Source: an uncultured Collinsella sp. (GTDB lineage Bacteria; Actinomycetota; Coriobacteriia; Coriobacteriales; Coriobacteriaceae). Taken from it: a stretch of 64,000 nucleotides of DNA. Under the pieces are notes generated by a model. That model saw only the letters and a list, made by a program, of their open reading frames with translations. It made no database searches and was not told the origin of the DNA. The stretch lies in the NCBI GenBank assembly GCA_900544095.1, contig UQTV01000003.1:136349-200348 (forward strand), in the 5' to 3' direction. Positions 53,990-63,700 of this stretch are shown here, piece after piece. The first letter of the stretch is position 1. Every line of letters begins with the position of its first letter. Made by a program: the position numbers and the translations under genes.

Positions 53990-55012
53990 CTACACCGTGA
54001 GGAACATCATCACGATGATCATGACAAAGCCGATAAGGTCGGTCGGCAAAAACACCGTCCCCAGCATAACGGCGCTGGTGATGGTCGCCGAGACGGGCTC
54101 CACAGTTCCGATGAGGCTCGCGCGCACCGAGCCGATGTCCTTAACGCCCTGCATATAAAGCATGTAAGCAAAAAACGAGCCGATAACCACGAACACCGCG
54201 AGCGCCTCGATGCCGGCAGCGTCGAGCGCCGGCATATGCGCCCAGGGCTGCACGAAGACGCACGAGACCACGCCCGCCGTGAGCATTGCCGAGCCCGTGA
54301 CGATGGGGCTGCCGTATTCGGGCAGGATCTTGGCGGGAATCACCGCCATACACGCGGCGCTGACCGCACACATAAGACCTGCTGCCAGGCCAAGCGGCGA
54401 GATATTCAGGCTGGTGGGGTCGCCGCCGGTGGCGATTAAAAAGGTTCCACCCAGAGCCAGGCCAATGCCGATGACTTCGCGAGTACGCGGCATACGGCGA
54501 TCGGTCACGCAGGCGTAGCCCATGATGATAACGAGCTGCAGGCACTGGAGCACCGTCGCGGTTCCGGCGTTCGTCAGGCGCACGGCCGAAAGATAGCAAA
54601 ACTGGTTGAACAGCAGGCCAAAGGCGGTAAAGAGCAGCAGCTGCTTGCGATCGGCGGGTGTGGTCCAGAGCTTAATCAGGCGCTCGCGGTCGCGCGTAAC
54701 AACCACGGCCATAAAGAGTAGACCGGCGAGAATCTGCCGTATGCTCATAAGCCACAACGTATCGACATGGTAGGTATCGAACAAAAAACTCGCGCTGGTG
54801 CCCGAGAAGCCCCAAAACGAACCGCCCACCAGCGTAGCCAAGACGCCCGTGATCATCTTGCGCGTCGAAGCGCTGTTCAGGCGGTCGCGCCATGCGCGAC
54901 GGGTGTTGCGGCTGAGCTCGTCGGTGCCCTCGGGCACATCAATGTTCGATATATCGGTCATCGGCACCGAAGCCCCTGCGCCTTCGACCTGCTCGACACA
55001 CTCTTTGCTCAT
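53990..55012 (-). CDS. EamA/DMT-family transporter
   Basis: 340 residues with about ten membrane segments in two EamA halves, start of the first at GVLATLVGGSFWGFSGTSASFLF and end of the second at SVRASLIGTVEPVSATITSAVMLG, the conserved family motif. An N-terminal cytoplasmic extension of about 50 residues is unusual. Substrate unknown (metabolite or drug export). ATG behind GGGGGAG. Confidence 0.9.
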   Translation of the reverse strand: MSKECVEQVEGAGASVPMTDISNIDVPEGTDELSRNTRRAWRDRLNSASTRKMITGVLATLVGGSFWGFSGTSASFLFDTYHVDTLWLMSIRQILAGLLFMAVVVTRDRERLIKLWTTPADRKQLLLFTAFGLLFNQFCYLSAVRLTNAGTATVLQCLQLVIIMGYACVTDRRMPRTREVIGIGLALGGTFLIATGGDPTSLNISPLGLAAGLMCAVSAACMAVIPAKILPEYGSPIVTGSAMLTAGVVSCVFVQPWAHMPALDAAGIEALAVFVVIGSFFAYMLYMQGVKDIGSVRASLIGTVEPVSATITSAVMLGTVFLPTDLIGFVMIIVMMFLTV

Positions 55013-55243
55013 TCCACTCCCCCGAAACAGCCTGGAAACAATTCGGCTTACCTTACCACGGCGAAGTCACCAGCTGGAGGCTTGTCCGCTTATCGGTAGG
55101 ACAATTCCGCAGGCGTCTTTCCATAGCTCGATACCGCAATGGCCTTGCATTATGCGACAGCCAAATCGCGGCAGCAGGCTCTTTTGAAATGGATGCGACA
55201 AAGCCCCCGAATTCCACAATGTAAGCGATTTTTAAAAATGTTC

Positions 55244-55272
55244 TTGCCACCGAGTTCAGGCTCCGTTATATT
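55244..55272 (+). promoter_or_regulatory. tRNA-Val promoter
   Basis: -35 TTGCCA (55244-55249), 17-bp spacer, -10 TATATT (55267-55272), 30 bp before the tRNA 5' end. Confidence 0.8.
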
Positions 55273-55301
55273 ATCCCTTGCGCGCTTGCGCACCCTTGAT
55301 C

Positions 55302-55376
55302 GGGCGTTTAGCTCAGGGGGAGAGCGCTTCCCTGACACGGAAGAGGTCAGAAGTTCAAATCTTCTAACGCCCACCA
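55302..55376 (+). tRNA. tRNA-Val (GAC)
   Basis: 75 nt with CCA. Acceptor GGGCGTT/AACGCCC, anticodon GAC in CTGACAC, T-arm AGAAGTTCAAATCTTCT. No adjoining structured repeat. Confidence 0.95.
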
Positions 55377-55383
55377 AATGTTC

Positions 55384-55422
55384 GCAGCTCAGAGGCTATG
55401 TCCTCTGGGCTGTTTTGTTTTA
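55384..55422 (+). terminator. tRNA-Val terminator
   Basis: CAGCTCAGAGG/CCTCTGGGCTG with a 6-base loop followed by TTTTGTTTT. Confidence 0.85.
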
Positions 55423-55670
55423 TGTCGCCAAATCAGCTGGCAGCTCCAACCGCCCAAGCAACCACCCTGCCCATACACAAAACCGCGTCAGCGACCCAAG
55501 TGCCTATCCCGGCTGACTCCGCAGTCAATCAAAACCGCCCCAATAGTCACCGAGGCCGAGACCAACACGTCTCGAACCCATCCGAGCCGCAACTTCTCAG
55601 CAAAACGCCGCGATGTCTGCGTCCTGCGGTATCCTTGAGCCACTTGCACCTGCAGCACCAAGGAGCCGCC

Positions 55671-56357
55671 ATGCGCACCGAGCTCGATGTCCCCTTTTCG
55701 CACAAAGAAGAAGCCAAGGCGCTGGGCGCCAAATGGGACCGGACCAAGAAGATCTGGTATGTACCCAGCGGCGTCAACCCCGAGCCCTTTGCCGAGTGGC
55801 TGCCCGGTGTTGACCGATCCGACCCCTCAGCGCCGTATATATATCTAGTACTGGGCAAGCGCGAATGCTGGAAGTGTCACAAAGAGACCTCAGTCGCGGC
55901 CTTCGGCATTCCCTATCGAACCGATAACGACGAGAGCATCGCCATCGCGCACGCGCCCAACGAAGCCGGGCACATTGCCATCGACACGGCCAACGCCAAC
56001 GCACTCGCCATCGTGCCCGCTCTTGGCTGCGTGCCGGGCGAGATCCGCGACTACCTTCATAAGCGCTGCGGCTACAAGCCCGTAGGCGCGCGAGCCTCCA
56101 AAGCCCCGTCGCTCGGCAACACGTGCACCAGTTGCGACGCGCTGCAAGGCAGCCGCTATCTGTTCGAGGAGCCCTCGTCCCCATTTGCCCTCACTGCCAT
56201 CAACAAGCTGCCGGCACTGGAGTTTGTGCGCGTCGAAGTTGCCGGCGTATTTGGCGTCCCGGCCACGCGCACCGACTTTGACCAGGCGCTCTTTACCTGG
56301 GCACGCGACCATCACGCCGAGTTCCACAAGCAACTCGGTGAGGGGATTTATTTGTAG
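55671..56357 (+). CDS. DUF5710 domain protein with zinc-ribbon-like Cys pairs
   Basis: 228 residues. N-terminal MRTELDVPFSHKEEAKALGAKWDRTKKIWYVPSG is the DUF5710 motif, a short fold frequent in DNA-handling proteins. Two Cys pairs follow (ECWKCHK and TCTSCDA), which could bind zinc. AAGGAG 5 nt before the ATG. A longer frame from 55398 has no ribosome-binding site. No function is known. Confidence 0.75.
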   Translation: MRTELDVPFSHKEEAKALGAKWDRTKKIWYVPSGVNPEPFAEWLPGVDRSDPSAPYIYLVLGKRECWKCHKETSVAAFGIPYRTDNDESIAIAHAPNEAGHIAIDTANANALAIVPALGCVPGEIRDYLHKRCGYKPVGARASKAPSLGNTCTSCDALQGSRYLFEEPSSPFALTAINKLPALEFVRVEVAGVFGVPATRTDFDQALFTWARDHHAEFHKQLGEGIYL

Positions 56358-56394
56358 AGGCAAAAGACACTCACAGCCAACTCCTCCGCATCAC

Positions 56395-56679
56395 CTATCC
56401 CTCGTCGCCGGCGTCGTACACGATATCGAGGCCACAAACAGGGCATTTCTCCGGATACACCGGCATATGAACGCCCGTACGTTTCCTCACTTCGTCGCTG
56501 AACCTGTCACGTGCATCGATGAACCGAATGTCGAGACACGGTATTTGCGAGCCGCAGCAAGGGCAGGCGACGACAAACGACCCGCAATCAACTTCTACGC
56601 CCGGAAACATATTGTTGTCGATAAGGGCACACGGCAGTTTTCCGTACTTCCCCATCGCAATATCGCCTCGCCAGCTCAT
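56395..56679 (-). CDS. Small zinc-ribbon protein of unknown function
   Basis: 94 residues with two CxxC motifs (ACPCCGSQIPCLD and EKCPVCGLDI) about 40 residues apart, suggesting one zinc site. Ends in acidic residues. No partner is evident; it is convergent with the DUF5710 gene. Start could be ATG 56679 or 56655. Confidence 0.55.
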   Translation of the reverse strand: MSWRGDIAMGKYGKLPCALIDNNMFPGVEVDCGSFVVACPCCGSQIPCLDIRFIDARDRFSDEVRKRTGVHMPVYPEKCPVCGLDIVYDAGDEG

Positions 56680-56800
56680 ACATGCCCCTTCTCGCTATAC
56701 AAATCAGGAAGAGCATGCACCGGCGGGCGGGCGCGAGATTGCATCGCCACGCGATCCGATCAAACAACACGATCGTCAAAGAATGCCAAAGCCAAATACG

Positions 56801-57883
56801 CTAATACGGCAGAAGCCCCGCCTTTTCACGCTTCTTTTCCGAGCGATCGAACTCAATGCGATGGGCCTCAAGAAACACCGTATCGGGTCGCCACTGACGC
56901 TCATTCGGCTGCCTTAGCGTCGCACCCGCAAAGGAAGCGTAGTCGGTCTTATCCAGCAGGTACGATCCGCACAGCCGATATTCGCCGCAAACAGGCTCAA
57001 ACGAAATCAGGTGAGCATCAAATAGGGAATGAAGATCGCGCCGAAGCAGAATGCCGTTGCTGGCAACCTGCGATTTGGGTCCCGAGTAATTCTCGATATG
57101 TGCAGCCTCCAGAGCTTCGCTGACGCCGCAGTCCGACACCGCGCAACGGCCATCATAGGCGGCAACGAGCTGTTTGCGGAACCATTGCTGCCCCAATCGC
57201 TCGCGCCTTAACGCATAGCGGACCTTTTCGTCGTCGGTCGTACCCTGTCCGGTAAACTCAATATCGACGGGCATGTGCTTCAGATAACTCATGTCGGGTG
57301 CAAAACGAGGGTCCGGTCCGCCTTTATGAACAGGACCGTGCAGAACAAACCATCCGTTTTCGGGCTCGAACCGCTCAACAAACGCAAGGCCGAGCACCTT
57401 GTAGCCCACCTCGGTTGCAAATATGACTCCGACTGGAACGCCACATTCCATGCAGTTGAGCATTTTACGGTTGTAATTCTGGTCTCGAAAACCAACGGTA
57501 CCCGGCGCTTGAACCGAGTACTTAATGACCCACGTACCATCGTCCAAATAGAGCGGAGGCACATCGATGTAGAAGCTCTTTTTAGAGTTATGGACCGAAA
57601 GCGCAAAGATCTTATTGGGATCTTGCTTCACCCGATCCTGGCCCGGCCAGAAGATCCCTGAATCCCGCGTTACGGGAAAGAAGTCCGAGCCAATTCTCAA
57701 ACGATACTGATACTGAGGGCTATCTTCCTTGGTGTGGTGCGGAAGGCTGGTCCAAACGCCGCCGCGCTGTTCCTCACCCAGAAACCACTCCCATGCCTCA
57801 ACGTATTCGGAAGGCACGAGACTGCAGGCACGGTCATAGCTTGGTCCACCCATCAACGGAACAGCAAGGTCAATGTCGTTCAT
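56801..57883 (-). CDS. HNH endonuclease with N-terminal recognition-like domain
   Basis: 360 residues. The HNH core is clear: RKQLVAAYDGRCAVSDCGVSEALEAAHIENYSG, then NGILLRRDLHSLFDAHLI (residues about 235-300). The N-terminal 200 residues include CMECGVPVGVIFATEVGYKVLGLAFVERF, a pattern that recalls SRA/PUA-like recognition domains of modification-dependent (type IV) restriction enzymes. That assignment is inferred. No methylase or other restriction subunit is adjacent. ATG 57883 has AGGTG in front. Confidence 0.8.
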   Translation of the reverse strand: MNDIDLAVPLMGGPSYDRACSLVPSEYVEAWEWFLGEEQRGGVWTSLPHHTKEDSPQYQYRLRIGSDFFPVTRDSGIFWPGQDRVKQDPNKIFALSVHNSKKSFYIDVPPLYLDDGTWVIKYSVQAPGTVGFRDQNYNRKMLNCMECGVPVGVIFATEVGYKVLGLAFVERFEPENGWFVLHGPVHKGGPDPRFAPDMSYLKHMPVDIEFTGQGTTDDEKVRYALRRERLGQQWFRKQLVAAYDGRCAVSDCGVSEALEAAHIENYSGPKSQVASNGILLRRDLHSLFDAHLISFEPVCGEYRLCGSYLLDKTDYASFAGATLRQPNERQWRPDTVFLEAHRIEFDRSEKKREKAGLLPY

Positions 57884-58098
57884 CGCCAGCACCTACAACC
57901 ATACGAACGCGAGTCATGCCCCTCAATAATATGGCCGAGAGTCAATTATTACGAGATCTCATTCCGCGATCGGCACGTCGTTGATGCTCTCGGTTTGCCG
58001 TTGGCGCGCTTGTACTCCGCTACCCCACTCCCCTGTATACTGATGTAGCACGTGTTTCATCCGAGCTTGTTGGGCCGGATTGTTCATGAGAGGGTCTT

Positions 58099-58590
58099 AT
58101 GGCTGCTTCGAATCCGCCTAAGGGGAGCGTTTCTTCTTCGTCCATCAAGCCGGTTACGCGCAAGGCTGTGCGTTGCCAGCGCGAGGTCGCTTGGCTTGTC
58201 ACGCAGGCGGCGGGCAGGCTTGTGGCGACCACTCAGGACGTCAATGCGCCTACGCCGAGCTTTGTGTTAGCGGCGGCGCTGGATTTTGTGCGCCAATTGG
58301 AGCTTGCCGCACAGGATGCCAGCGGCCACCTCGACTACCAGAATGTTATGGCGCCCGACCTGCAAACGTTCTGCCACATGGCCAAGTTGCCCGCCGCACC
58401 CAATGCGCTTTCGGACGCAGGCTACATGTTTACGCTTTCGGGCGCGGACCTTATCCGCGACATCTATGCATACTGCAGCGAGCTCGCCGAGCGCCACGTC
58501 TTTGACGCGGCTGAAGTCAAACCGGGATATGTCATCAAGCTGGTTCTTAGGCTGTTCTTGATGGACGGGTTCGGGGCCATGCCGGCGTAA
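58099..58590 (+). CDS. Hypothetical protein
   Basis: 163 residues, soluble, Ser/Lys-rich N-terminus and a helical body (VLAAALDFVRQLELAAQDASGHLDYQNVMAPDLQTFCHMAK). No family recognised. ATG behind GAGAGGG and a -10-like TATACT at 58036 make it a probable gene. It diverges from the HNH gene. Confidence 0.65.
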   Translation: MAASNPPKGSVSSSSIKPVTRKAVRCQREVAWLVTQAAGRLVATTQDVNAPTPSFVLAAALDFVRQLELAAQDASGHLDYQNVMAPDLQTFCHMAKLPAAPNALSDAGYMFTLSGADLIRDIYAYCSELAERHVFDAAEVKPGYVIKLVLRLFLMDGFGAMPA

Positions 58591-58690
58591 GCCGAGTCTT
58601 TAGCATCACCGTCGACTGAGCAACAACCGCTTTACCTTAGTGGGCGCCAATTGAGGGTCGATTATTGGGTCGCCTCGTCCACTAACGCAT

Positions 58691-60157
58691 TTATTCCACG
58701 CGCTCTGACAGTCGATACTTGCGGTTGCGGCTTGTCAACGGCGCCGTCGGCTCAAGCTCACCCTGCTCAATGAGCGCATTGACGCGTGCCCTAACCTGGG
58801 AAACCGTGAGTCCCGTGCGCTCCGCCAGTTCGCGCGTCCCCAATTCGCCGTAGCGCTTGAGTGCCGTCATAATCAAGTCCCCGCCATGATCGACCGGCTC
58901 AATCTTTGAACGGTAAAGTACGACCTTGAACCGATCGAACCCCGGGCAGAACAGGGGCTCGGCCAGACCATGCGCGCGCATGGCATCGATCATCATCGGG
59001 ATGCCCGAGCCATTGCCCTCAGCCGGCGAACCTGCGCCATCCGGCAGCGGGACAATCGACATGAGTTTCACGAGCGTCGCGTTACGGCATCGGGAGCTGC
59101 CGTCAAACAAGCTCTCGCGAGTCTTCCCTCCATAAAGGCCGCCGGGATTCGTCACCTCGATACGGTCGTCAAAAACGTCGACGGCGATCGATTGCCCACA
59201 GAACCGATCCCCGTATTCCCTGTGGATAACCGCGTTGGCGACTGCCTCGCGCAGGACCTCCTCGGGAATCTCCAGCGAGTCGATACGCGAGACGCCTTGG
59301 ACGGTCGAGGTTCGCCGCAAATTCTTGGCGACGGCTGCGACGGCATCCGAGATCATCTCGCCCAACGTTCCCTCACAGATTGTGCGGTCCATGAACCTCA
59401 GCGACCCCGCCATGCCCTTCTGAGTTCCCGCATGGACAGCCACGTCAATGAAGAGCTTGGGATAGAACTGCTGAGGGTAGGTGCCCACAACTAGGAGTCC
59501 AGCCTTGGTGACATTGCCCTGGGAATCAAGGATATTTAGGCGCTCCAGCTTCGTTTGTTTGTCCGGCGCGCCGCACATTGCCCGGGGCGTCAACGAGAAA
59601 GCCCGATCTATCGTACGGTCGACCAGCGTCTCGTCGAGATTGTCCGCGCCCGCACCCGCCACCGCGTCGCGATCGCTCGGAGTCGCTCGACCGTATGACG
59701 CCAATGCGAGCACCTCAGTCGATGAAAGCGGCACATCTTTGTCATCGATGCGCTTGTAGCTGCCGCCCTGGGCGCCCCGCTCTATGACATAGCAGGGCTT
59801 GCTCGACGGATCGAGCTCCTCAATCGTAATGACGAGAACGATGACGCCCTGAAGCTCCACTCGCTCGATCGTGTATTTAGGCGGATTGGCCAGCTTTCCT
59901 CGACCGCCCGCATCACCCATGCCTGACACAAATTGGTTGAGCACTTTCTCGGTCTCGAAGTTCTCAACCGGGACAAAACCTGCGCGCTCACTCACTCCGA
60001 GCACGATGATTCCGCCGGCAGTGTTCGCGAATGCGCTCACCGTTTCCCATACGTCGCGGGAAAGCGTCGTGGCGCTCTCCTTCACTTCGACGTTAAGATC
60101 ATCCGAGCCCATACGCCTTAAAGACTCAAGCAGACCGGTCAGCTCGTTTTCGTTCAT
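58691..60157 (-). CDS. AlbA_2/Schlafen-type ATP-binding regulator
   Basis: 488 residues of the COG2865 type. N-terminal AlbA_2 domain (EVKESATTLSRDVWETVSAFANTAGGIIVLGV), middle HATPase-like domain (VLREAVANAVIHREYGDR...), C-terminal winged-helix region (ELGTRELAERTGLTVSQVRARVNALIEQGELE). Such proteins are possible transcription regulators or defence-linked; targets unknown. ATG 60157 behind AAAGGACG. The promoter region (60212-60455) is rich in TATCTCTC repeats. Confidence 0.85.
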   Translation of the reverse strand: MNENELTGLLESLRRMGSDDLNVEVKESATTLSRDVWETVSAFANTAGGIIVLGVSERAGFVPVENFETEKVLNQFVSGMGDAGGRGKLANPPKYTIERVELQGVIVLVITIEELDPSSKPCYVIERGAQGGSYKRIDDKDVPLSSTEVLALASYGRATPSDRDAVAGAGADNLDETLVDRTIDRAFSLTPRAMCGAPDKQTKLERLNILDSQGNVTKAGLLVVGTYPQQFYPKLFIDVAVHAGTQKGMAGSLRFMDRTICEGTLGEMISDAVAAVAKNLRRTSTVQGVSRIDSLEIPEEVLREAVANAVIHREYGDRFCGQSIAVDVFDDRIEVTNPGGLYGGKTRESLFDGSSRCRNATLVKLMSIVPLPDGAGSPAEGNGSGIPMMIDAMRAHGLAEPLFCPGFDRFKVVLYRSKIEPVDHGGDLIMTALKRYGELGTRELAERTGLTVSQVRARVNALIEQGELEPTAPLTSRNRKYRLSERVE

Positions 60158-60211
60158 CTGCACGTCCTTTCGCTCGGTCCTGCGGAGAATGCCGCGGATA
60201 GATTTCCCTCG

Positions 60212-60290
60212 TCTCTCAGTTATCTCTCGTAATTATCTCTCATTTATCTCTCTATCTCTCGGCTTAGAGATAAGAGATAGATAGAGATGG
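60212..60290 (-). promoter_or_regulatory. TATCTCTC repeat cluster, leader of the AlbA_2 gene
   Basis: TATCTCTC at 60221, 60234, 60245 and 60253 followed by inverse copies (GAGATA) near 60267-60287. A second cluster, with fewer copies, lies at 60380-60455. Candidate binding sites for the encoded winged-helix protein. Confidence 0.5.
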
Positions 60291-60310
60291 AATGTCTACC
60301 ATTTGCTTCA

Positions 60311-60338
60311 TTTATACATATTTTTGCTGGTAGAACAA
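60311..60338 (-). promoter_or_regulatory. Promoter of the AlbA_2 gene
   Basis: On the minus strand TTGTTC (60333-60338), 16-bp spacer, TATAAA (60311-60316). A perfect dyad GGTATTG-AGA-CAATACC (60341-60357) sits just upstream of the -35 box. Confidence 0.55.
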
Positions 60339-60465
60339 TCGGTATTGAGACAATACCATGATTGCCTACCTCTTTGCTGCTCAGTTATCTCTCATATTTT
60401 TCTCTCATCTTCCTGTCATCTCTCATATTAGAGACGAATGAGAGACGAGAGATACGCGAGTGATG

Positions 60466-60650
60466 GACGAGCGAGGATTTTCGGACGGTCGGATATCGAG
60501 AGTGAATATTTGGACGGTTTTTGGGGCTTTTGCGGCAGATTCCGTCCAAATATCCACTCTCGTTCGATAGGTGTCCGGAAATCCTCGCTCGTCCGTCCGA
60601 ATATCCACTCTCGTTTGGCGTGTGTCCGAATTTCCACGCTCGCGCGGCGG
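60466..60650. repeat. Symmetric array of a GTCCRAATWTCCACKCTCG-type motif
   Basis: Two arms of about 53 bp (GGACGAGCGAGGATTTTCGG... and its inverse near 60541-60594) flank a 24-bp centre; two more direct motif copies follow at 60595 and 60624. Six copies in all, two inverted. Not CRISPR-like: copies are short and spacers are only 2-10 bp. Confidence 0.7.
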
Positions 60651-60778
60651 TCACGCGGGGCCTTTACCCATTCCGCCGGCATCGTCTTCAGTTCGCCGCA
60701 GAGCCGCGGCCCCATATGGGTATACTCTCGAGGATTCGACTCGATTCGCCCCCGCTGGGGCGTCAAAGGAGACTGCAT

Positions 60779-63700
60779 ATGCCCACCACCTCAACCGACC
60801 CGCGCGCCGCTGCCGCCGCGCTGCTGGTACCCGGCACCACCTGCCACGGCTTTGCCGTCGAGCGCTGTGAGACCGTGCCCGAGCTCGACTCGGACGCTTA
60901 CGTGCTGCGCCACACCGCCTCGGGCGCTCGCCTGCTGTACCTGGCGTGCGACGACGAAAACAAGGCCTTTGCCATTGGCTTTAAGACGCCGCCGGCCGAT
61001 TCCACCGGCGTGTTCCATATTCTTGAGCACTCGGTGCTGTGCGGATCGGCTAAGTTCCCCGTCAAGGAGCCGTTTGTCGACCTGATCAAGAGCTCCATGC
61101 AGACGTTTCTCAACGCCATGACCTACCCCGACAAGACCATCTACCCCGTTGCCACCACCAACGAGCAGGATCTGTACAACCTGATGGACGTGTACCTGGA
61201 CGCGGTGTTCAACCCGGCCATCTATACCAAGCCGACCATTTTTGAGCAGGAGGGCTGGCACTACGAGCTGGACCTGCCGGAGAGCGTCGAGGGCGAGGGC
61301 GACGGCGGCTCCGCGAGCCTGCGCGAGGGCACGCTGCGCTATAACGGCGTGGTGTTCAACGAGATGAAGGGTGCGCTGTCCGACCCCATGAGTGTGCTGG
61401 ACGACGCCGTCAACGCCGCGCTCTACCCCGACACCGCCTATGCACACGAGAGCGGTGGCGACCCGCGCGCGATTCCCGCGCTCACCTACGAGCAGTTCCT
61501 GGACACGCACGCGCGCCACTACAATCCTTCCAACTCTTATATAACGCTCTACGGCGACCTGGACGTGGACCGCGCCCTGGCCTTTTTGGACGAGCGCTAT
61601 CTGTCGCAGCCGAGTGCCGCGAGCCGCCGCATGGACGCTGCCGTCGCCGCCGGCGAGGACCCGTCCACGATGGCGCCCAATCCGCTGGGCGTGCAGGCGC
61701 CCGTGACCTGCGAGTACAAGCGCGTCGAGATGGCCACCACACCCGAGAACGCCCTGGTGGGCCTGGGCCTGGTGCTGGGCAACGCGCTCGACCGCAAACG
61801 CACGATCGCGGCGGATATCCTGTTTGAAGCACTGCTGGGCTCCAACGAAGCGCCGGTTAAGAAGGCCATTCTGTCCGCCGACCTGGGCGGCAACGTGGTG
61901 AGCTACACGGCGGCCGAGAGCCTGCAGCCCTACGAGCTCATCATGTTGCAAAACGCGCAGCCCGGCGTGGCGCGCGAGCTGCGCCGCGTGTTCCAGGACG
62001 CCTGCCGCGACCTATGCGAGCATGGCGTTCCGCGCGAGCGCCTGGAAGCCATCATCAGCAGCAACGAATACGACCTGCGCCAGCGCGACTACGGTATCGC
62101 CGACGGCGTGGCCATTGCGTGCGACGCGCTGAGCACATGGCTCTACGATGACGACGCCGCGACGCTGGCGCTCAAGTACGGCCCGGTGTACGAGGAGCTG
62201 CGTAGCGAGCTGGACGGCAACTATTTTGAGGACCTGCTGCGCGAGCTGGTGCTGCAGAACGATCACATGGCGCTGGTCGAGCTGGTGCCAGTTGACGCCG
62301 CCGAGGGCGCAGAGGGTGCCGAGGCCGCCGAGCTAGCAGCCAAGCGCGACGCCATGACCAATGCCGAGCTGGCCGACGTGGTCGAGCGCACGGCCGTGCT
62401 GCGTGCCGCACAGGAGGCCGAGGACACGCTCGAGGCCAAGGCCACGCTACCGCACCTGCGCGTTTCCGACATTGGCGAGGCGCGCCCCGAGCCGCCGCTG
62501 GTCGTGGACACGACTGCGCCCATCCCCTGCCTGCGCCACGGCATCCCCACCAACCGTCTGGCCTACGCCATGCAGTACTTCGACCTGAGCTGCGTCGCAT
62601 TTGAGGACCTGCCCTATGTGACGCTGCTCTGCCGCCTGCTCAAACAGCTGCCCACGAGCGAGCACTCGGCCGAGGAGCTCGACAACGTGCTCGCCGGCAA
62701 GCTGGGCTTTTTGAGCTTTACGACCGAGGTCATGACCCAGCCCGACGTGGACGGTGTGCGTCCCTACCTGCTGGTGAGCGCCGGCGCCCTGTCCGAGAAG
62801 ATCGATGCGCTAGCGAGCCTGCCGCGCGAGGTGTGGTCGAGCACGCTTTTGCTCGATGCCGACGCCGACCGCGTGCGCGACGTGCTCACGCAGATTCGCA
62901 TTGGACTTGAGCAGGGCTTTATCAACAACGGTCACTCGGCGGCACTCGGTCGCGCGATGAGCTACAGCTCGCCCTCGGCCATGGTGCGCGAGCAGCTTTC
63001 GGGCGTGGACTTCTACCTGTTCCTGCGCGATCTGCTCGACCACTTTGACGAGCGACTGGATGACCTGCGCGCCAAACTTGCCGAGCTGGCAGGCCGCATC
63101 TTTGTGGCCGATGGCTGCATGGCGAGCTTTACCGGCAGCGACGAGGACTTTAACGCATACTGGGCCGCCGCGGACGATCTGGGGCTGGGCGCTGGCGACG
63201 GCGCCGATGCCGGCAGCGGCACGCTCGTGGTACCGGAGCCGCGCGACCGCCACGAGGCCTTTGTCATCCCCAGCGACATCTGCTTTGCGGCAAGCGCGTG
63301 CGACCCGCGTCGCCTGGGCATCGACGTGACGGGCGCCTGGGCGGTTGCCGCCAACGCGCTCTCCTACGACTATCTGTGGAACGAGATCCGCGTGAAGGGC
63401 GGCGCGTACGGCTGCGGATTCCGCGCGGCAGGCGAGCGTCAGACGGCGTTCTACACCTACCGCGACCCGGCAATCGATCCTTCGATTGAGCGCGTGGAGC
63501 GCGCAGGCGAATGGCTCGGCAGCTTTGAGCCCGACGAGGCCGCCTTTGAGGGCTTTATCGTGAGCTGCGTGAGCGGCATGGACGCGCCAGTGAAGCCATA
63601 CGCGCTCACCAAACGCCGCAACACGACCTACCTGGCCGGGCTCGATCCGCATGCACGCGAGGAGCGCCGCGCCCAGATGCTCGCCGCCACGCCCGGTGAG

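Noticed and set aside
60466..60650. CRISPR array
   Set aside because: Copies are under 22 bp, partly inverted, with irregular 2-10 bp gaps, and no cas genes are present.
60385..60778. Minus-strand frames with repeated NESGYSDG and NESGYLDG peptides
   Set aside because: They arise from translation of the symmetric motif array; no ribosome-binding site and no consistent frame.
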